From assembly GCF_046845755.1 (NCBI RefSeq), contig NZ_CP177357.1:186001-250000 (forward strand): 64,000 nt of DNA, in the 5' to 3' direction. The translations under genes and the position numbers were made by a program. Below are positions 16,692 through 24,031 of this stretch, piece by piece; position 1 is the first letter of the stretch, and each line of letters opens with the position of its first letter. Source of the DNA: Rubrivirga sp046845755. Lineage in GTDB: Bacteria; Bacteroidota; Rhodothermia; Rhodothermales; Rubricoccaceae. The notes under the pieces are model-generated. The model saw only the letters and a program-made list of their open reading frames with translations, ran no database searches and was not told the DNA's origin.

Positions 16692-16716
16692 CTGCCGCCC
16701 TTTGGCAAGAGGACAG
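16692..16716. repeat. Degenerate copy of the 23852 hairpin repeat
   Basis: It shares CTG...CCC, TTGGCAAG and GGACAG with the perfect hairpin at 23852-23876, but the stem is imperfect. It lies in the 284-bp gap 16658-16941, which contains no gene. Confidence 0.4.
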
Positions 16717-16762
16717 CGCGGGGCGTCGACGCCGCCGGGGCGAGCGCGGCGCCCGAGTGCGG

Positions 16763-16793
16763 GCCCGCCTACTGGAGCCAGCCCGTCGCCCTC
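16763..16793. repeat. 31-bp dispersed repeat, copy 1
   Basis: It starts GCCCGCCTACTGGAGCCAG and ends GTCGCCCTC. It matches 27 of 31 positions with 23660-23690 in another intergenic region. Confidence 0.5.
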
Positions 16794-16911
16794 CCGTCGG
16801 GAGATCGGGTCCGAGGCCCCCGCCGATTTTTACGAGAGAGGCCGGCGCCCAATGCCTCGCACCTCATCTCCTCCTCGTCTCCTCTTCTCTGCCCCTCAGA
16901 GACCTCCCGGC

Positions 16912-16919
16912 TAGCTTTC
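16912..16919 (+). promoter_or_regulatory. Candidate -7 element upstream of ettA (TAGCTTTC)
   Basis: TAGCTTTC matches TAnnTTTG except at the last base. It lies 22 bp before the GTG start of ettA. The -33 element is not evident. Confidence 0.35.
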
Positions 16920-16941
16920 AGCGCACCTCCTCGACACGGCC

Positions 16942-18615
16942 GTGAGCGATCAGAAAATCATCTTCTCCATGCTGGGCGTCGGCAAGACGCTGCCGACGGG
17001 CAAGAAGATCTTGGACAACATCTACCTCTCGTTCTACTACGGCGCCAAGATCGGCGTCCTGGGCCTGAACGGCGCCGGCAAGTCCACGCTGCTGCGCATC
17101 ATCGCGGGGCAGGACCCCAACCACGACGGCACGATCGAGTCGCAGCCCGGGCTGACCATCGGGATGCTCGAGCAGGAGCCCGACCTCGGCGGCGACGACC
17201 GGACCGTCAAGGAGGTCGTCGAGGAGGGGATGGCCGAGGCCGTGGGCCTGCTCAAGCGGTTCGAGGAGCTGTCGGCCGGCTTCGCCGAGCCCGACGCCGA
17301 CTTCGACGCGCTCATCGCCGAGCAGGGGAAGGTCCAGGAGGAGATCGACCGGCTCGGCGCCTGGGACGTCGACGCGCGCCTCCAGCAGGCCATGGACGCG
17401 CTCCACTGCCCGCCCGGCGACGCCAAGGTCGGCCCGCTGAGCGGCGGCGAGAAGCGCCGCGTGGCGCTCGTCCGCTTGCTCTTGCAGGCGCCCGACGTCC
17501 TCCTGCTCGACGAGCCGACGAACCACCTCGACGCCGCCTCGGTCTCGTGGCTGGAGCAGCACCTCGCCCAGTACCCCGGCACGGTCATCGCCGTGACGCA
17601 CGACCGCTACTTCTTGGACAACGTCGCCGGGTGGATCCTGGAGCTCGACCGCGGCAAGGGCATCCCGTTCCAGGGCAACTACACGTCGTGGCTGGAGCAG
17701 AAGGAGGCCCGCCTCGCGCAAGAGGAGAAGACGGCCTCGAAGCAGCAGAAGACGATGCGCGAGGAGCTGGAGTGGGTGCGCCAGAACGCCAAGGGCCAGC
17801 GCACCAAGTCGAAGGCCCGCATCGCGCGCTACGAGGAGCTCCAGGCCGGGCTCGACAACGAGCGCCGCGACGAGCTCGAGATCTACATCCCGCCGGGGCC
17901 CCGCTTGGGCAAGGTCGTGGTCCAGGCTGAAGGCGTCGACAAGGCGTACGGCGACCACACGCTCGTCGAGGACCTCACGTTCGACCTCCCGCCGGGCGGC
18001 ATCGTGGGCGTGGTCGGGCCGAACGGCGCGGGCAAGACGACGCTGTTCCGCATGATCACCGAGCAGGAGCAGCCCGACGCCGGCACGTTTCGCGTCGGCG
18101 AGACGGTCCAGATCGGCTACGTCAACCAGGAGCGCGACCTCGACCCCGACCAGACGGTCTGGCAGGTCATCTCGGGCGGCTCGGACTTTATCCAGCTCGG
18201 GACCCGCGAGATCAACTCGCGCGCCTACGTCGGCCGGTTCAACTTCGGCGGGCAGGACCAGCAGAAGAAGGTGGGCACGCTGTCCGGCGGCGAGCGCGGC
18301 CGCCTGCAGCTGGCCGTCACCCTCAAGGAGGGCGCCAACGTGCTCCTGCTCGACGAGCCGACGAACGACCTCGACGTCAACACGCTCCGCGCGCTGGAGG
18401 AGGCGCTGCTGGCGTTCGGCGGCTGCGCCGTGGTCATCTCCCACGACCGCTGGTTCCTGGACCGCGTGGCGACCCACATCCTGGCCTTCGAGGGCGACGG
18501 CCACGTCTTCTACTACCCCGGCAACTTTTCCGAGTACGACGCCGATCGCAAGACGCGCCTCGGGATCGTCGACGACGAGCCGACCGGCCCCCACCGCAAG
18601 CTGACCCGGGCGTAG
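16942..18615 (+). CDS. ettA: Energy-dependent translational throttle protein EttA (ABC-F ATPase)
   Basis: The 557-residue protein has two ABC ATPase domains and no membrane segments, the ABC-F layout. Walker A motifs are GLNGAGKST (residues 41-49) and GPNGAGKTT (about 358); signatures are LSGGEKRR and LSGGERGR; Walker B regions LLLDEPTNHLD and LLLDEPTNDLD are both intact. The opening IIFSMLGVGKTLPTGKKILD, the short arm insert around residues 95-140 and the linker between domains fit EttA, which binds the ribosomal E site and gates elongation according to ATP/ADP. The start is a GTG 22 bp after a -7-like element, and a hairpin follows the stop. Confidence 0.95.
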   Translation: MSDQKIIFSMLGVGKTLPTGKKILDNIYLSFYYGAKIGVLGLNGAGKSTLLRIIAGQDPNHDGTIESQPGLTIGMLEQEPDLGGDDRTVKEVVEEGMAEAVGLLKRFEELSAGFAEPDADFDALIAEQGKVQEEIDRLGAWDVDARLQQAMDALHCPPGDAKVGPLSGGEKRRVALVRLLLQAPDVLLLDEPTNHLDAASVSWLEQHLAQYPGTVIAVTHDRYFLDNVAGWILELDRGKGIPFQGNYTSWLEQKEARLAQEEKTASKQQKTMREELEWVRQNAKGQRTKSKARIARYEELQAGLDNERRDELEIYIPPGPRLGKVVVQAEGVDKAYGDHTLVEDLTFDLPPGGIVGVVGPNGAGKTTLFRMITEQEQPDAGTFRVGETVQIGYVNQERDLDPDQTVWQVISGGSDFIQLGTREINSRAYVGRFNFGGQDQQKKVGTLSGGERGRLQLAVTLKEGANVLLLDEPTNDLDVNTLRALEEALLAFGGCAVVISHDRWFLDRVATHILAFEGDGHVFYYPGNFSEYDADRKTRLGIVDDEPTGPHRKLTRA

Positions 18616-18633
18616 CCCGCGCCACCGAGAGCC

Positions 18634-18656
18634 GGGCTGGGGACTCGCCCCGGCCC
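18634..18656 (+). terminator. Terminator hairpin after ettA
   Basis: Nine base pairs (one G-U) form between 18634-18642 and 18648-18656 with a 5-base loop, 19 bp after the ettA stop codon. Confidence 0.6.
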
Positions 18657-18720
18657 CGCTGACACGTCGGCGGCACTGCGGGTCGGGACATTCCCCTCCA
18701 GCCGCTCCCGGCACCCGGCG

Positions 18721-18728
18721 TAGCTTCG
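18721..18728 (+). promoter_or_regulatory. Candidate -7 element upstream of the phosphohexomutase (TAGCTTCG)
   Basis: This octamer is identical to the one before the sigma-factor gene. It lies 37 bp upstream of the ATG, and no clear -33 element is visible. Confidence 0.35.
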
Positions 18729-18765
18729 CGGCTCGCTCTCGACCCGTTCTCACCCTCCCTTCCCC

Positions 18766-20181
18766 ATGAGCGAGATCCGATTCGGCACCGACGGCTGGCG
18801 CGCCGTCATCGCCGACGACTACACGTACACCAACCTGACGACGGTCGCCCGCGCGACGGCGGCCTGGGTGCTCCAGCAGACCGACGGCGACGGCTCCGTC
18901 GTCATCGGCCACGACACCCGGTTCCAGGGCGATGCCTTCGCCAAGCACGTCGCGCGCGTGATGGCCTCGGCCGGCGTCCGGGTCCGGTTCGCGGAGGGCT
19001 TCGCGACGACGCCGGCCGTCTCGTGGGCGACCGCCGAGCGGGGGGCGACCGCCGGCATCGTCATCACGGCGAGCCACAACCCGCCCGAGTACAACGGCTT
19101 CAAGATCAAGGCCCACTTTGGCGGGCCGGCCACGCCGGACATGATCGCGGCCGTCGAGGCCGAGATGCCCAAGCTGACCGGCGCGCCCACGTTCGAGCCC
19201 TTCGAGGCGCTCGTCGAGGCCGGCACGATCGAGACGTTCGACCTCCAGTCCGCGTATGTGGCACTCCTCCGCGACCGCGTCGACATCGAGGCCATCAAGG
19301 AGTCCGGCCTGCGGCTGGCGTACGACGCGATGTACGGCGCCGGGCAGGGCGTCGTGACGGAGCTGCTCGGCATGGCGCGCGTGGTCGAGCTCGGCCACGA
19401 GCAGAACCCGGGCATGCACGGCCAGGCGCCCGAGCCCATCGACCGCAACCTGGGCGACCTCCTCAAGGCCGTCGTGGACGAGAACTGCGCGCTGGGGCTG
19501 GCGACCGACGGCGACGCCGACCGGATCGGGCTCGTCGACGAGGAGGGCCAGTTCGTGGACTCCCACAAGATCCTGGCGCTCTTGGTCAAGTACCTCCACC
19601 AGGAGAAGGGCCTGCGCGGCGACGTCGTCAAGACGTTCTCGACGACCGACATGCTGGACCGGATGGGCGAGGCGTACGGCATCGACGTCGTGACAACGCC
19701 GATCGGCTTCAAGTACATCGGGCCGCTGATGGTCGAGCGCGACGTGCTCGTGGGCGGCGAGGAGTCGGGCGGGATGGCCGTCAAGGGCCACATCCCGGAG
19801 CGCGACGGCCTGTTCATCGGGCTGACCGTCGCCGAGATGATGGTCAAGCGCGAGCGGACGCTGTCTGGGCTCGTGCGCGAGCTGATGGACGAGTTCGGCC
19901 CCCACTACCAGGCCCGCACCGACCTCCACACGACGCCCGCCCGCAAGGAGGCCGTGCTCGCGGAGCTGGGCGAGACCGGCTTCGCGACGGTCGACGGCCA
20001 GGCGGTCGTCAAGGCCGAGGCGCTCGACGGCCACAAGTTCCGCGTCGGGGCCGGCTGGCTGCTGTTCCGGCCGTCGGGGACGGAGCCCGTGCTCCGCGTC
20101 TACGCCGAGGCCGACAGCCCCGAGGCCGCCCAGGCGCTCGTCGACTGGGGCGTGGCGTACGTGCAGAACGGCGCGGCCTAG
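18766..20181 (+). CDS. Phosphoglucomutase/phosphomannomutase family enzyme
   Basis: The 471-residue alpha-D-phosphohexomutase interconverts hexose 1- and 6-phosphates in the cytoplasm. Catalytic phosphoserine Ser103 lies in VITASHNPPEYNGFK. The Mg-binding loop is LATDGDADRIGL, the sugar-binding loop is VGGEESGG, and the C-terminal phosphate-binding loop is RPSGTEPVLRVYAE. The opening IRFGTDGWRAVIADD is typical of the broad PGM/PMM subfamily; sugar specificity (glucose, mannose or glucosamine) cannot be decided from the motifs. It is likely a single-gene unit with its own promoter; the lipoprotein gene 52 bp downstream could be co-transcribed. Confidence 0.93.
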   Translation: MSEIRFGTDGWRAVIADDYTYTNLTTVARATAAWVLQQTDGDGSVVIGHDTRFQGDAFAKHVARVMASAGVRVRFAEGFATTPAVSWATAERGATAGIVITASHNPPEYNGFKIKAHFGGPATPDMIAAVEAEMPKLTGAPTFEPFEALVEAGTIETFDLQSAYVALLRDRVDIEAIKESGLRLAYDAMYGAGQGVVTELLGMARVVELGHEQNPGMHGQAPEPIDRNLGDLLKAVVDENCALGLATDGDADRIGLVDEEGQFVDSHKILALLVKYLHQEKGLRGDVVKTFSTTDMLDRMGEAYGIDVVTTPIGFKYIGPLMVERDVLVGGEESGGMAVKGHIPERDGLFIGLTVAEMMVKRERTLSGLVRELMDEFGPHYQARTDLHTTPARKEAVLAELGETGFATVDGQAVVKAEALDGHKFRVGAGWLLFRPSGTEPVLRVYAEADSPEAAQALVDWGVAYVQNGAA

Positions 20182-20233
20182 GCACCAGCCGGCCGCGCGC
20201 GCCGTTCGACGGGCCCCCACCACGCCTGCGCCC

Positions 20234-20827
20234 ATGCGACCGTTGCTCCTCGCCCTGCTCGCGGTGCTCGTCGCCGGATGCGACGCCGGCGCCGGCGGCG
20301 ACCTCGCCCCGGGCACTTGGACGCTGCGCCTCGACGGCGGGGCGGCCGAGACGCGGACGGGCGCCTTCGCCGGGCGCTACGTCCGCGAGACCGGCCCGAC
20401 GAGCGCCGTGCTGCTCGGCACGCGGCCCATCGCGACGGCGCTCGGGCTCTCGGCCTCCGTCGTCGGCTTCGTCGCCGACCGCGCGGCGCTGACGGTCGGC
20501 CGCCACTCGCTCACGCCGGTCAGTCCCGGCGGCGACCTGCCCGACGGGGCCGTGTCGGCGTTCTACCTCGACCCGGCCCGCTACGACGACGCGGCCGCGC
20601 TCCGGGGCTTCTACTTCGCAACCGAGGGGCGCCTGACCATCGACGCGGTCGAGGCGGACGGCGCGCTGCGGGGGACGTACGCGGTCACGGCGACGGAGTA
20701 CGACGACGCGCTGGCGCCGGTCGGCGAGCCGGTCCGGGTGTCGGGCGCCTTCTACGCGGCGCCGTCGGACGCCTTCGGCGAGGAGGGCGCGCTGCTGAGC
20801 CGTCGCGCCGGGCCCCGGCGCTGGTAG
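20234..20827 (+). CDS. Hypothetical lipoprotein
   Basis: The 197-residue product starts with a lipoprotein signal (MRPLLLALLAVLVAGCDAG; lipobox VAGC). The mature part is beta-rich: GTWTLRLDGG, then AFYLDPARYDD, then GRLTIDAVEADGALRGTYAV, reminiscent of small beta-sandwich or lipocalin-like exported proteins. I recognise no family. It is convergent with the next lipoprotein gene at 15 bp, and a role at the outer membrane is likely only by localisation. Confidence 0.75.
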   Translation: MRPLLLALLAVLVAGCDAGAGGDLAPGTWTLRLDGGAAETRTGAFAGRYVRETGPTSAVLLGTRPIATALGLSASVVGFVADRAALTVGRHSLTPVSPGGDLPDGAVSAFYLDPARYDDAAALRGFYFATEGRLTIDAVEADGALRGTYAVTATEYDDALAPVGEPVRVSGAFYAAPSDAFGEEGALLSRRAGPRRW

Positions 20828-20842
20828 AGGCCGTCCGCCGCG

Positions 20843-21502
20843 CTAGCGGCCCCGACTGGTGTCCGCGGCCAGGGCGTCGGCGCGGGCGTCGAGCGCGAGC
20901 ACGCCGTCGGTGATCGACTCGCGGAAGCGCGGGAACTGGGCCTCGGACGTGTCGGGGTACGCGCCGAGGCGGGCGTCGAGGCGGGCGCGGTCGGCCGCCA
21001 GCGAGTCGACGGCGCGGAGCAAGCGGCCCGTCGTGTCGGCGGCGGCACGGGCGCGGAAGGCCGCGATGCGGGTGTCGAGGGCGGACAAGCCGCGGAGGGT
21101 GGCGGCGCGGAGCGCGTCGGCGGTCGGGGCGGCGTCGTAGCGGGCGCGGCCGACGGCCGATGCCAAACGCTCGGCCTGGGCGCGGAGGTCGACGGTCGCC
21201 GAGTCGAAGCGGGCCGCCGGCGTGGGGCGGAGCCGGTCGAGGCGGACCTGCAGGCGGCGGCGCTCGGCGCGGAGCTCGTCGAGGACGGGGCCGTAGGCGG
21301 CCTGCGCGACCGAGTCGGCGGCGGCGGCCTCGGCCTCCAGCCCTGCGAGTGCGGCGTCGATGTCGAGCGTCTCGCGGAAGAGCTCGGCGCGGAACCGCTC
21401 GACGTCGGCCTCGGGCACGGGCACGCGCGAGCCGGGCTCGGGTGGGGGGTCGCCACAGGCGGCGACGGTGAGCAGGGCGAGGGCGAAAACGAGCGAGCGC
21501 AC
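20843..21502 (-). CDS. Hypothetical coiled-coil lipoprotein
   Basis: A GTG start leads a lipoprotein signal (MRSLVFALALLTVAACGDPP; lipobox VAAC). The mature 200 residues are almost wholly helical with heptad-like Ala/Leu/Arg patterns (AELFRETLDIDAALAGLEAE; later LRAERRRLQVRLDRLRP), indicating coiled coils. It could be an envelope tether or periplasmic structural protein. No named family is recognised. A strong hairpin (21517-21558) separates it from the GlsB-like gene upstream. Confidence 0.72.
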   Translation of the reverse strand: MRSLVFALALLTVAACGDPPPEPGSRVPVPEADVERFRAELFRETLDIDAALAGLEAEAAAADSVAQAAYGPVLDELRAERRRLQVRLDRLRPTPAARFDSATVDLRAQAERLASAVGRARYDAAPTADALRAATLRGLSALDTRIAAFRARAAADTTGRLLRAVDSLAADRARLDARLGAYPDTSEAQFPRFRESITDGVLALDARADALAADTSRGR

Positions 21503-21516
21503 GGGCAGAGATGGAA

Positions 21517-21558
21517 CGTGGGCGGACCGGCCGGCTCATGCCAGTCGGCCCGCCCACG
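21517..21558 (-). terminator. Terminator hairpin after the GlsB-like gene
   Basis: CGTGGGCGG (21517-21525) pairs perfectly with CCGCCCACG (21550-21558). After one mismatch the stem continues with CCG/CGG. It lies 19 bp beyond the GlsB-like stop codon on the minus strand. Confidence 0.6.
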
Positions 21559-21576
21559 GAGAGGGGGGCAAGGGCG

Positions 21577-21825
21577 CTAGGCGGTCTTCTTGCGGACCAT
21601 GCCGACGACCCAGAGCAGCACGATGGCGCCGATGGTCGCGACCAGGATGCTCCAGAGGAGCCCGCCGTCTTCGCCGATGCCGACGAGCGAGAAGAGGAAC
21701 CCGCCGATGAACGCGCCGATGATGCCGACGACGAGGTTCATGAGGATGCCCATGTTGGTCTTCATGACCTGCTCAGCGATCCAGCCGGCGACGATGCCGA
21801 CGATGATCCATGCGATAAAACCCAT
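21577..21825 (-). CDS. GlsB/YeaQ/YmgE family stress-response membrane protein
   Basis: The 82-residue protein contains three hydrophobic Gly-rich segments: GFIAWIIVGIVAGWIAEQVM, then GILMNLVVGIIGAFIGGFLF and LLWSILVATIGAIVLLWVVG, ending in basic VRKKTA. This is the GlsB/YeaQ/YmgE (transglycosylase-associated) family of small inner-membrane proteins, induced by general stress in several bacteria, with unknown molecular role. A TAnnTTTG-like element (21874-21881) precedes it and a hairpin follows it, so it is probably monocistronic. Confidence 0.92.
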   Translation of the reverse strand: MGFIAWIIVGIVAGWIAEQVMKTNMGILMNLVVGIIGAFIGGFLFSLVGIGEDGGLLWSILVATIGAIVLLWVVGMVRKKTA

Positions 21826-21873
21826 TGGAGGAAGGGGGTGGGTGAGAGGGGGGGAGCGCCGTCGCTCCGAACT

Positions 21874-21881
21874 CCAACATA
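21874..21881 (-). promoter_or_regulatory. Candidate -7 element for the GlsB-like gene (TATGTTGG)
   Basis: On the minus strand, TATGTTGG differs from TAnnTTTG at one position. It lies 48 bp upstream of the start codon. Confidence 0.4.
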
Positions 21882-21962
21882 GACCGGCGGTGGAATGTTC
21901 GCGCGGGGGGCTCCGGGGCCGCCGAGACGGCTCGTATCGTGTCGCTCCCCCTCGTCCTCGCC

Positions 21963-22331
21963 ATGTCTATCGTCCTCTGGGCCCTCCAAATCGTCCTGGC
22001 CGTCGTGTTTCTCGCCCTCGGCGGGCTCAAGCTCGCGAAGCCCAAGGAGGCGCTGCTGCCCCAGATGGGCGCGCTCGCCCCGTATCGCCCGCTGACGATC
22101 AAGGCCATCGGGGCCTCGGAGGTGCTGGCGGCGCTCGGGCTGGTGGCGGCGCCGCTCGTCGGGTGGGGCGCGCTCGTGCCGTGGGCCGCGCTCGGCGTGG
22201 CGGCGGTGATGATCTTCGGGGCGATCGCGCACGGCGAGGCGGGCGAGTGGAAAAAGATCGGGCTCAACGCCGTCCTGCTGGCGCTGGCGCTGGTCGTCGT
22301 CTACGGCCGGAGCGCGGACCTGCCGCTGTAG
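21963..22331 (+). CDS. DoxX-like family membrane protein
   Basis: The protein has about 122 residues and four predicted membrane helices: SIVLWALQIVLAVVFLALGG, then a helix with ASEVLAALGLVAAPLVGWGA, VPWAALGVAAVMIFGAIAHG and the C-terminal AVLLALALVVVYG. The motif LKLAKPKE after helix 1 fits the DoxX-like group. DoxX proteins take part in membrane redox or sulfur metabolism in some bacteria; the role here is unknown. ATG at 21963 is preferred to GTG at 21939, which adds eight residues. It is divergent from the GlsB-like gene and convergent with dinB. Confidence 0.8.
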   Translation: MSIVLWALQIVLAVVFLALGGLKLAKPKEALLPQMGALAPYRPLTIKAIGASEVLAALGLVAAPLVGWGALVPWAALGVAAVMIFGAIAHGEAGEWKKIGLNAVLLALALVVVYGRSADLPL

Positions 22332-22335
22332 GGAG

Positions 22336-22411
22336 GACGACGGACCACGGACGGAGGACCGCAGCGGAGGAGGTCCGACCCCGCGCGGTCTGCGGTCCGT
22401 CGTCCGTCGTC
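22336..22411. terminator. Long imperfect hairpin between convergent doxX-like and dinB genes
   Basis: GACGACGGACCACGGAC (22336-22352) pairs with GTCCGTCGTCCGTCGTC (22395-22411) with one mismatch. An inner GGACCGCAG/CTGCGGTCC pairing is possible. It probably terminates both genes, but the repeated GACGAC/ACGGAC text also resembles a dispersed intergenic repeat. Confidence 0.55.
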
Positions 22412-22436
22412 TCTGCGTGCCCTCCGGAGCGCGGAC

Positions 22437-23537
22437 CTATCCGTCGGCGCCGGTGCCCTCGCGCTCGGCGACGCGGCGGAAGGGCAGCGCCAGCTGGCGG
22501 CCGGCGCCGGCGGGGACGAGGGCCGAGACCGTCAGGCCCACGAGCCGGATCGGCTCGGCGGGCGGGGCGGGGCGGTAGAGGAGGGCCTCTCCGAGCGACA
22601 GCAGCTCGTGCTCGTCGGACACCGGCGCCGTGACGGTCGCGCTCCGCTGGGTGACGACGAACGCGGCGCTCTTGAGCTTGAGCGTCAGCGTCCGCCCCGC
22701 GAGCCCGTGCCGCGCGAGCCGCCGCGCCAGCTCCTCGGCGATCGGCGCCAGCTTCTCGACGAGCGCGGGGCCGCCCCGGGCGTCGCGCCGGAACGTCCGC
22801 TCGACGCCGACGGACTTGCGGATGCGCGAGGTGCGGACCGGCCGCGTGTCGTCGCACCGGGCCACGCGCGCCAGCCACGCGCCTGTCTTGCCGAGCGCGG
22901 CGCGGAGGTCGGCCTCGGACCGCGCTTGGAGGTCGGCGCCGGTCTCGATGCCGAGCGCGCGGAGCCGCTTGGCCGTGGCGGGGCCGACGCCGTGGAAGTC
23001 CTCGACCGGCAGCGCCGCCAGCACGCCGGGCGCCTGCTCCGGGGTGATGACCCGGATCCCGTCGGGCTTGGCCATGCCCGAGGCCGTCTTGGCCAGGAAC
23101 TTGGCGAACGACACGCCCGCGCTGGCGGGGAGCCCGGTCGCGGCGCGGATGTCGGCGCGGATGGCCTGGGCGATGAGCGTGCCGGAGGCGGGGCCCTCTA
23201 AGGGCTCGGTCACGTCGAGGTAGGCCTCGTCGAGCGACATCGGCTCGACGAGGTCGGTGTAGCGGAAAAAGACCTCGCGGACGAGGTCGCTCGCCTCGCG
23301 GTACGCCTCGAACCGGCCGCGCACGACGACGAGCTCGGGGCACCGGCGCCGGGCGTGCGCCATCGGCATCGCGCTGTGGATGCCGAACCGCCGGGCCTCG
23401 TAGCTCGCGGCCGCGACCACGCCGCGCCCGCTCGTGCCGCCGACGACGACGGGCCGCCCCCGCAGCGCGGGGTCGTCGCGCTGCTCGACGGACGCGAAGA
23501 AGGCGTCCATGTCGACGTGGAGGATCTTGCGGGGCAC
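22437..23537 (-). CDS. dinB: DNA polymerase IV (Y-family translesion polymerase)
   Basis: The 366-residue protein begins PRKILHVDMDAFFASVEQRD (catalytic Asp9). Asp103-Glu104 lie in SLDEAYLDVTE, and the helix-hairpin-helix GVGPATAKRLRALGIET and little-finger domain follow. DinB performs error-prone bypass of damaged template bases. GTG at 23537 is chosen because it places the catalytic DMDAFF motif at the usual distance; the open frame upstream is non-coding repeat DNA. The C-terminus lacks an obvious QLxLF clamp motif, though GAGRQLALPFR is similar and may bind the sliding clamp. Confidence 0.95.
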   Translation of the reverse strand: MPRKILHVDMDAFFASVEQRDDPALRGRPVVVGGTSGRGVVAAASYEARRFGIHSAMPMAHARRRCPELVVVRGRFEAYREASDLVREVFFRYTDLVEPMSLDEAYLDVTEPLEGPASGTLIAQAIRADIRAATGLPASAGVSFAKFLAKTASGMAKPDGIRVITPEQAPGVLAALPVEDFHGVGPATAKRLRALGIETGADLQARSEADLRAALGKTGAWLARVARCDDTRPVRTSRIRKSVGVERTFRRDARGGPALVEKLAPIAEELARRLARHGLAGRTLTLKLKSAAFVVTQRSATVTAPVSDEHELLSLGEALLYRPAPPAEPIRLVGLTVSALVPAGAGRQLALPFRRVAEREGTGADG

Positions 23538-23659
23538 GGGCCCGAGTCTAGCGGCGCCCGGTGCCAGCGGGCTGTCGGTTCTCGGGGGATTGAGGGAGCA
23601 GTGGTCGGTGGTCAGGACTCGGTCGTCGGTGGTTGGCATCCGCCCACCCGTTGGCGCGA

Positions 23660-23690
23660 GCCCGTCTACTGGCGCCAGACGGTCGCCCTC
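23660..23690. repeat. 31-bp dispersed repeat, copy 2
   Basis: It starts GCCCGTCTACTGGCGCCAG and ends GTCGCCCTC, with 27 of 31 positions identical to 16763-16793. Confidence 0.5.
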
Positions 23691-23851
23691 TCCCATCCCC
23701 TCTCCCCGCCAGCGCGGGGACAGGCGGGAGGGGAGGCCAAGCAGGAAGGCCGGCGCCCGCCAACGCGCGGCGTCGGCGAAGCGAGGATGAGGGGTCCGCT
23801 CGGTAGACCCCCCGCCACGCCGCGCATCGCTCCGCTCAGCGCGCGGCCCGG

Positions 23852-23876
23852 CTGTCCCCCTTGGCAAGGGGGACAG
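23852..23876. repeat. Perfect hairpin repeat, 11-bp stem
   Basis: CTGTCCCCCTT (23852-23862) and AAGGGGGACAG (23866-23876) form a perfect stem around GGC. A degenerate copy lies at 16692-16716, and the TTGGCAAG core recurs near 5693. Confidence 0.6.
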
Positions 23877-24031
23877 TCCGCGCATCGTCTTGCCATGTGA
23901 GCGGGACGACCCACGTGTGGACAGCAACCTCTCATTTCTGTCGCCGCGCGGACGGGGGGTGGCCGCTGGCACCAGCGGGTCCGCCGTTATCCGCCATGCG
24001 CGATCTTCGAGGTGGTCCCCGTTGCCCGCCG

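Larger units (their letters stand above)
23538..24031. other. 494-bp intergenic region with dispersed repeats, no gene
   Basis: This gap lies between the divergent dinB and formylglycine-enzyme genes. It holds GGTCGTCGGTGGT-type repeats (23600-23634), a 31-bp repeat shared with 16763-16793, GC-rich CCCTCTCC/GGGAGGGGAGG inverted text, and a perfect 11-bp-stem hairpin at 23852-23876. No convincing ORF is seen on either strand. Confidence 0.6.

Noticed and set aside
16918..20316. 1132-codon minus-strand frame opposite ettA and the phosphohexomutase
   Set aside because: It is an antisense shadow; both plus-strand genes have intact family motifs and normal lengths.
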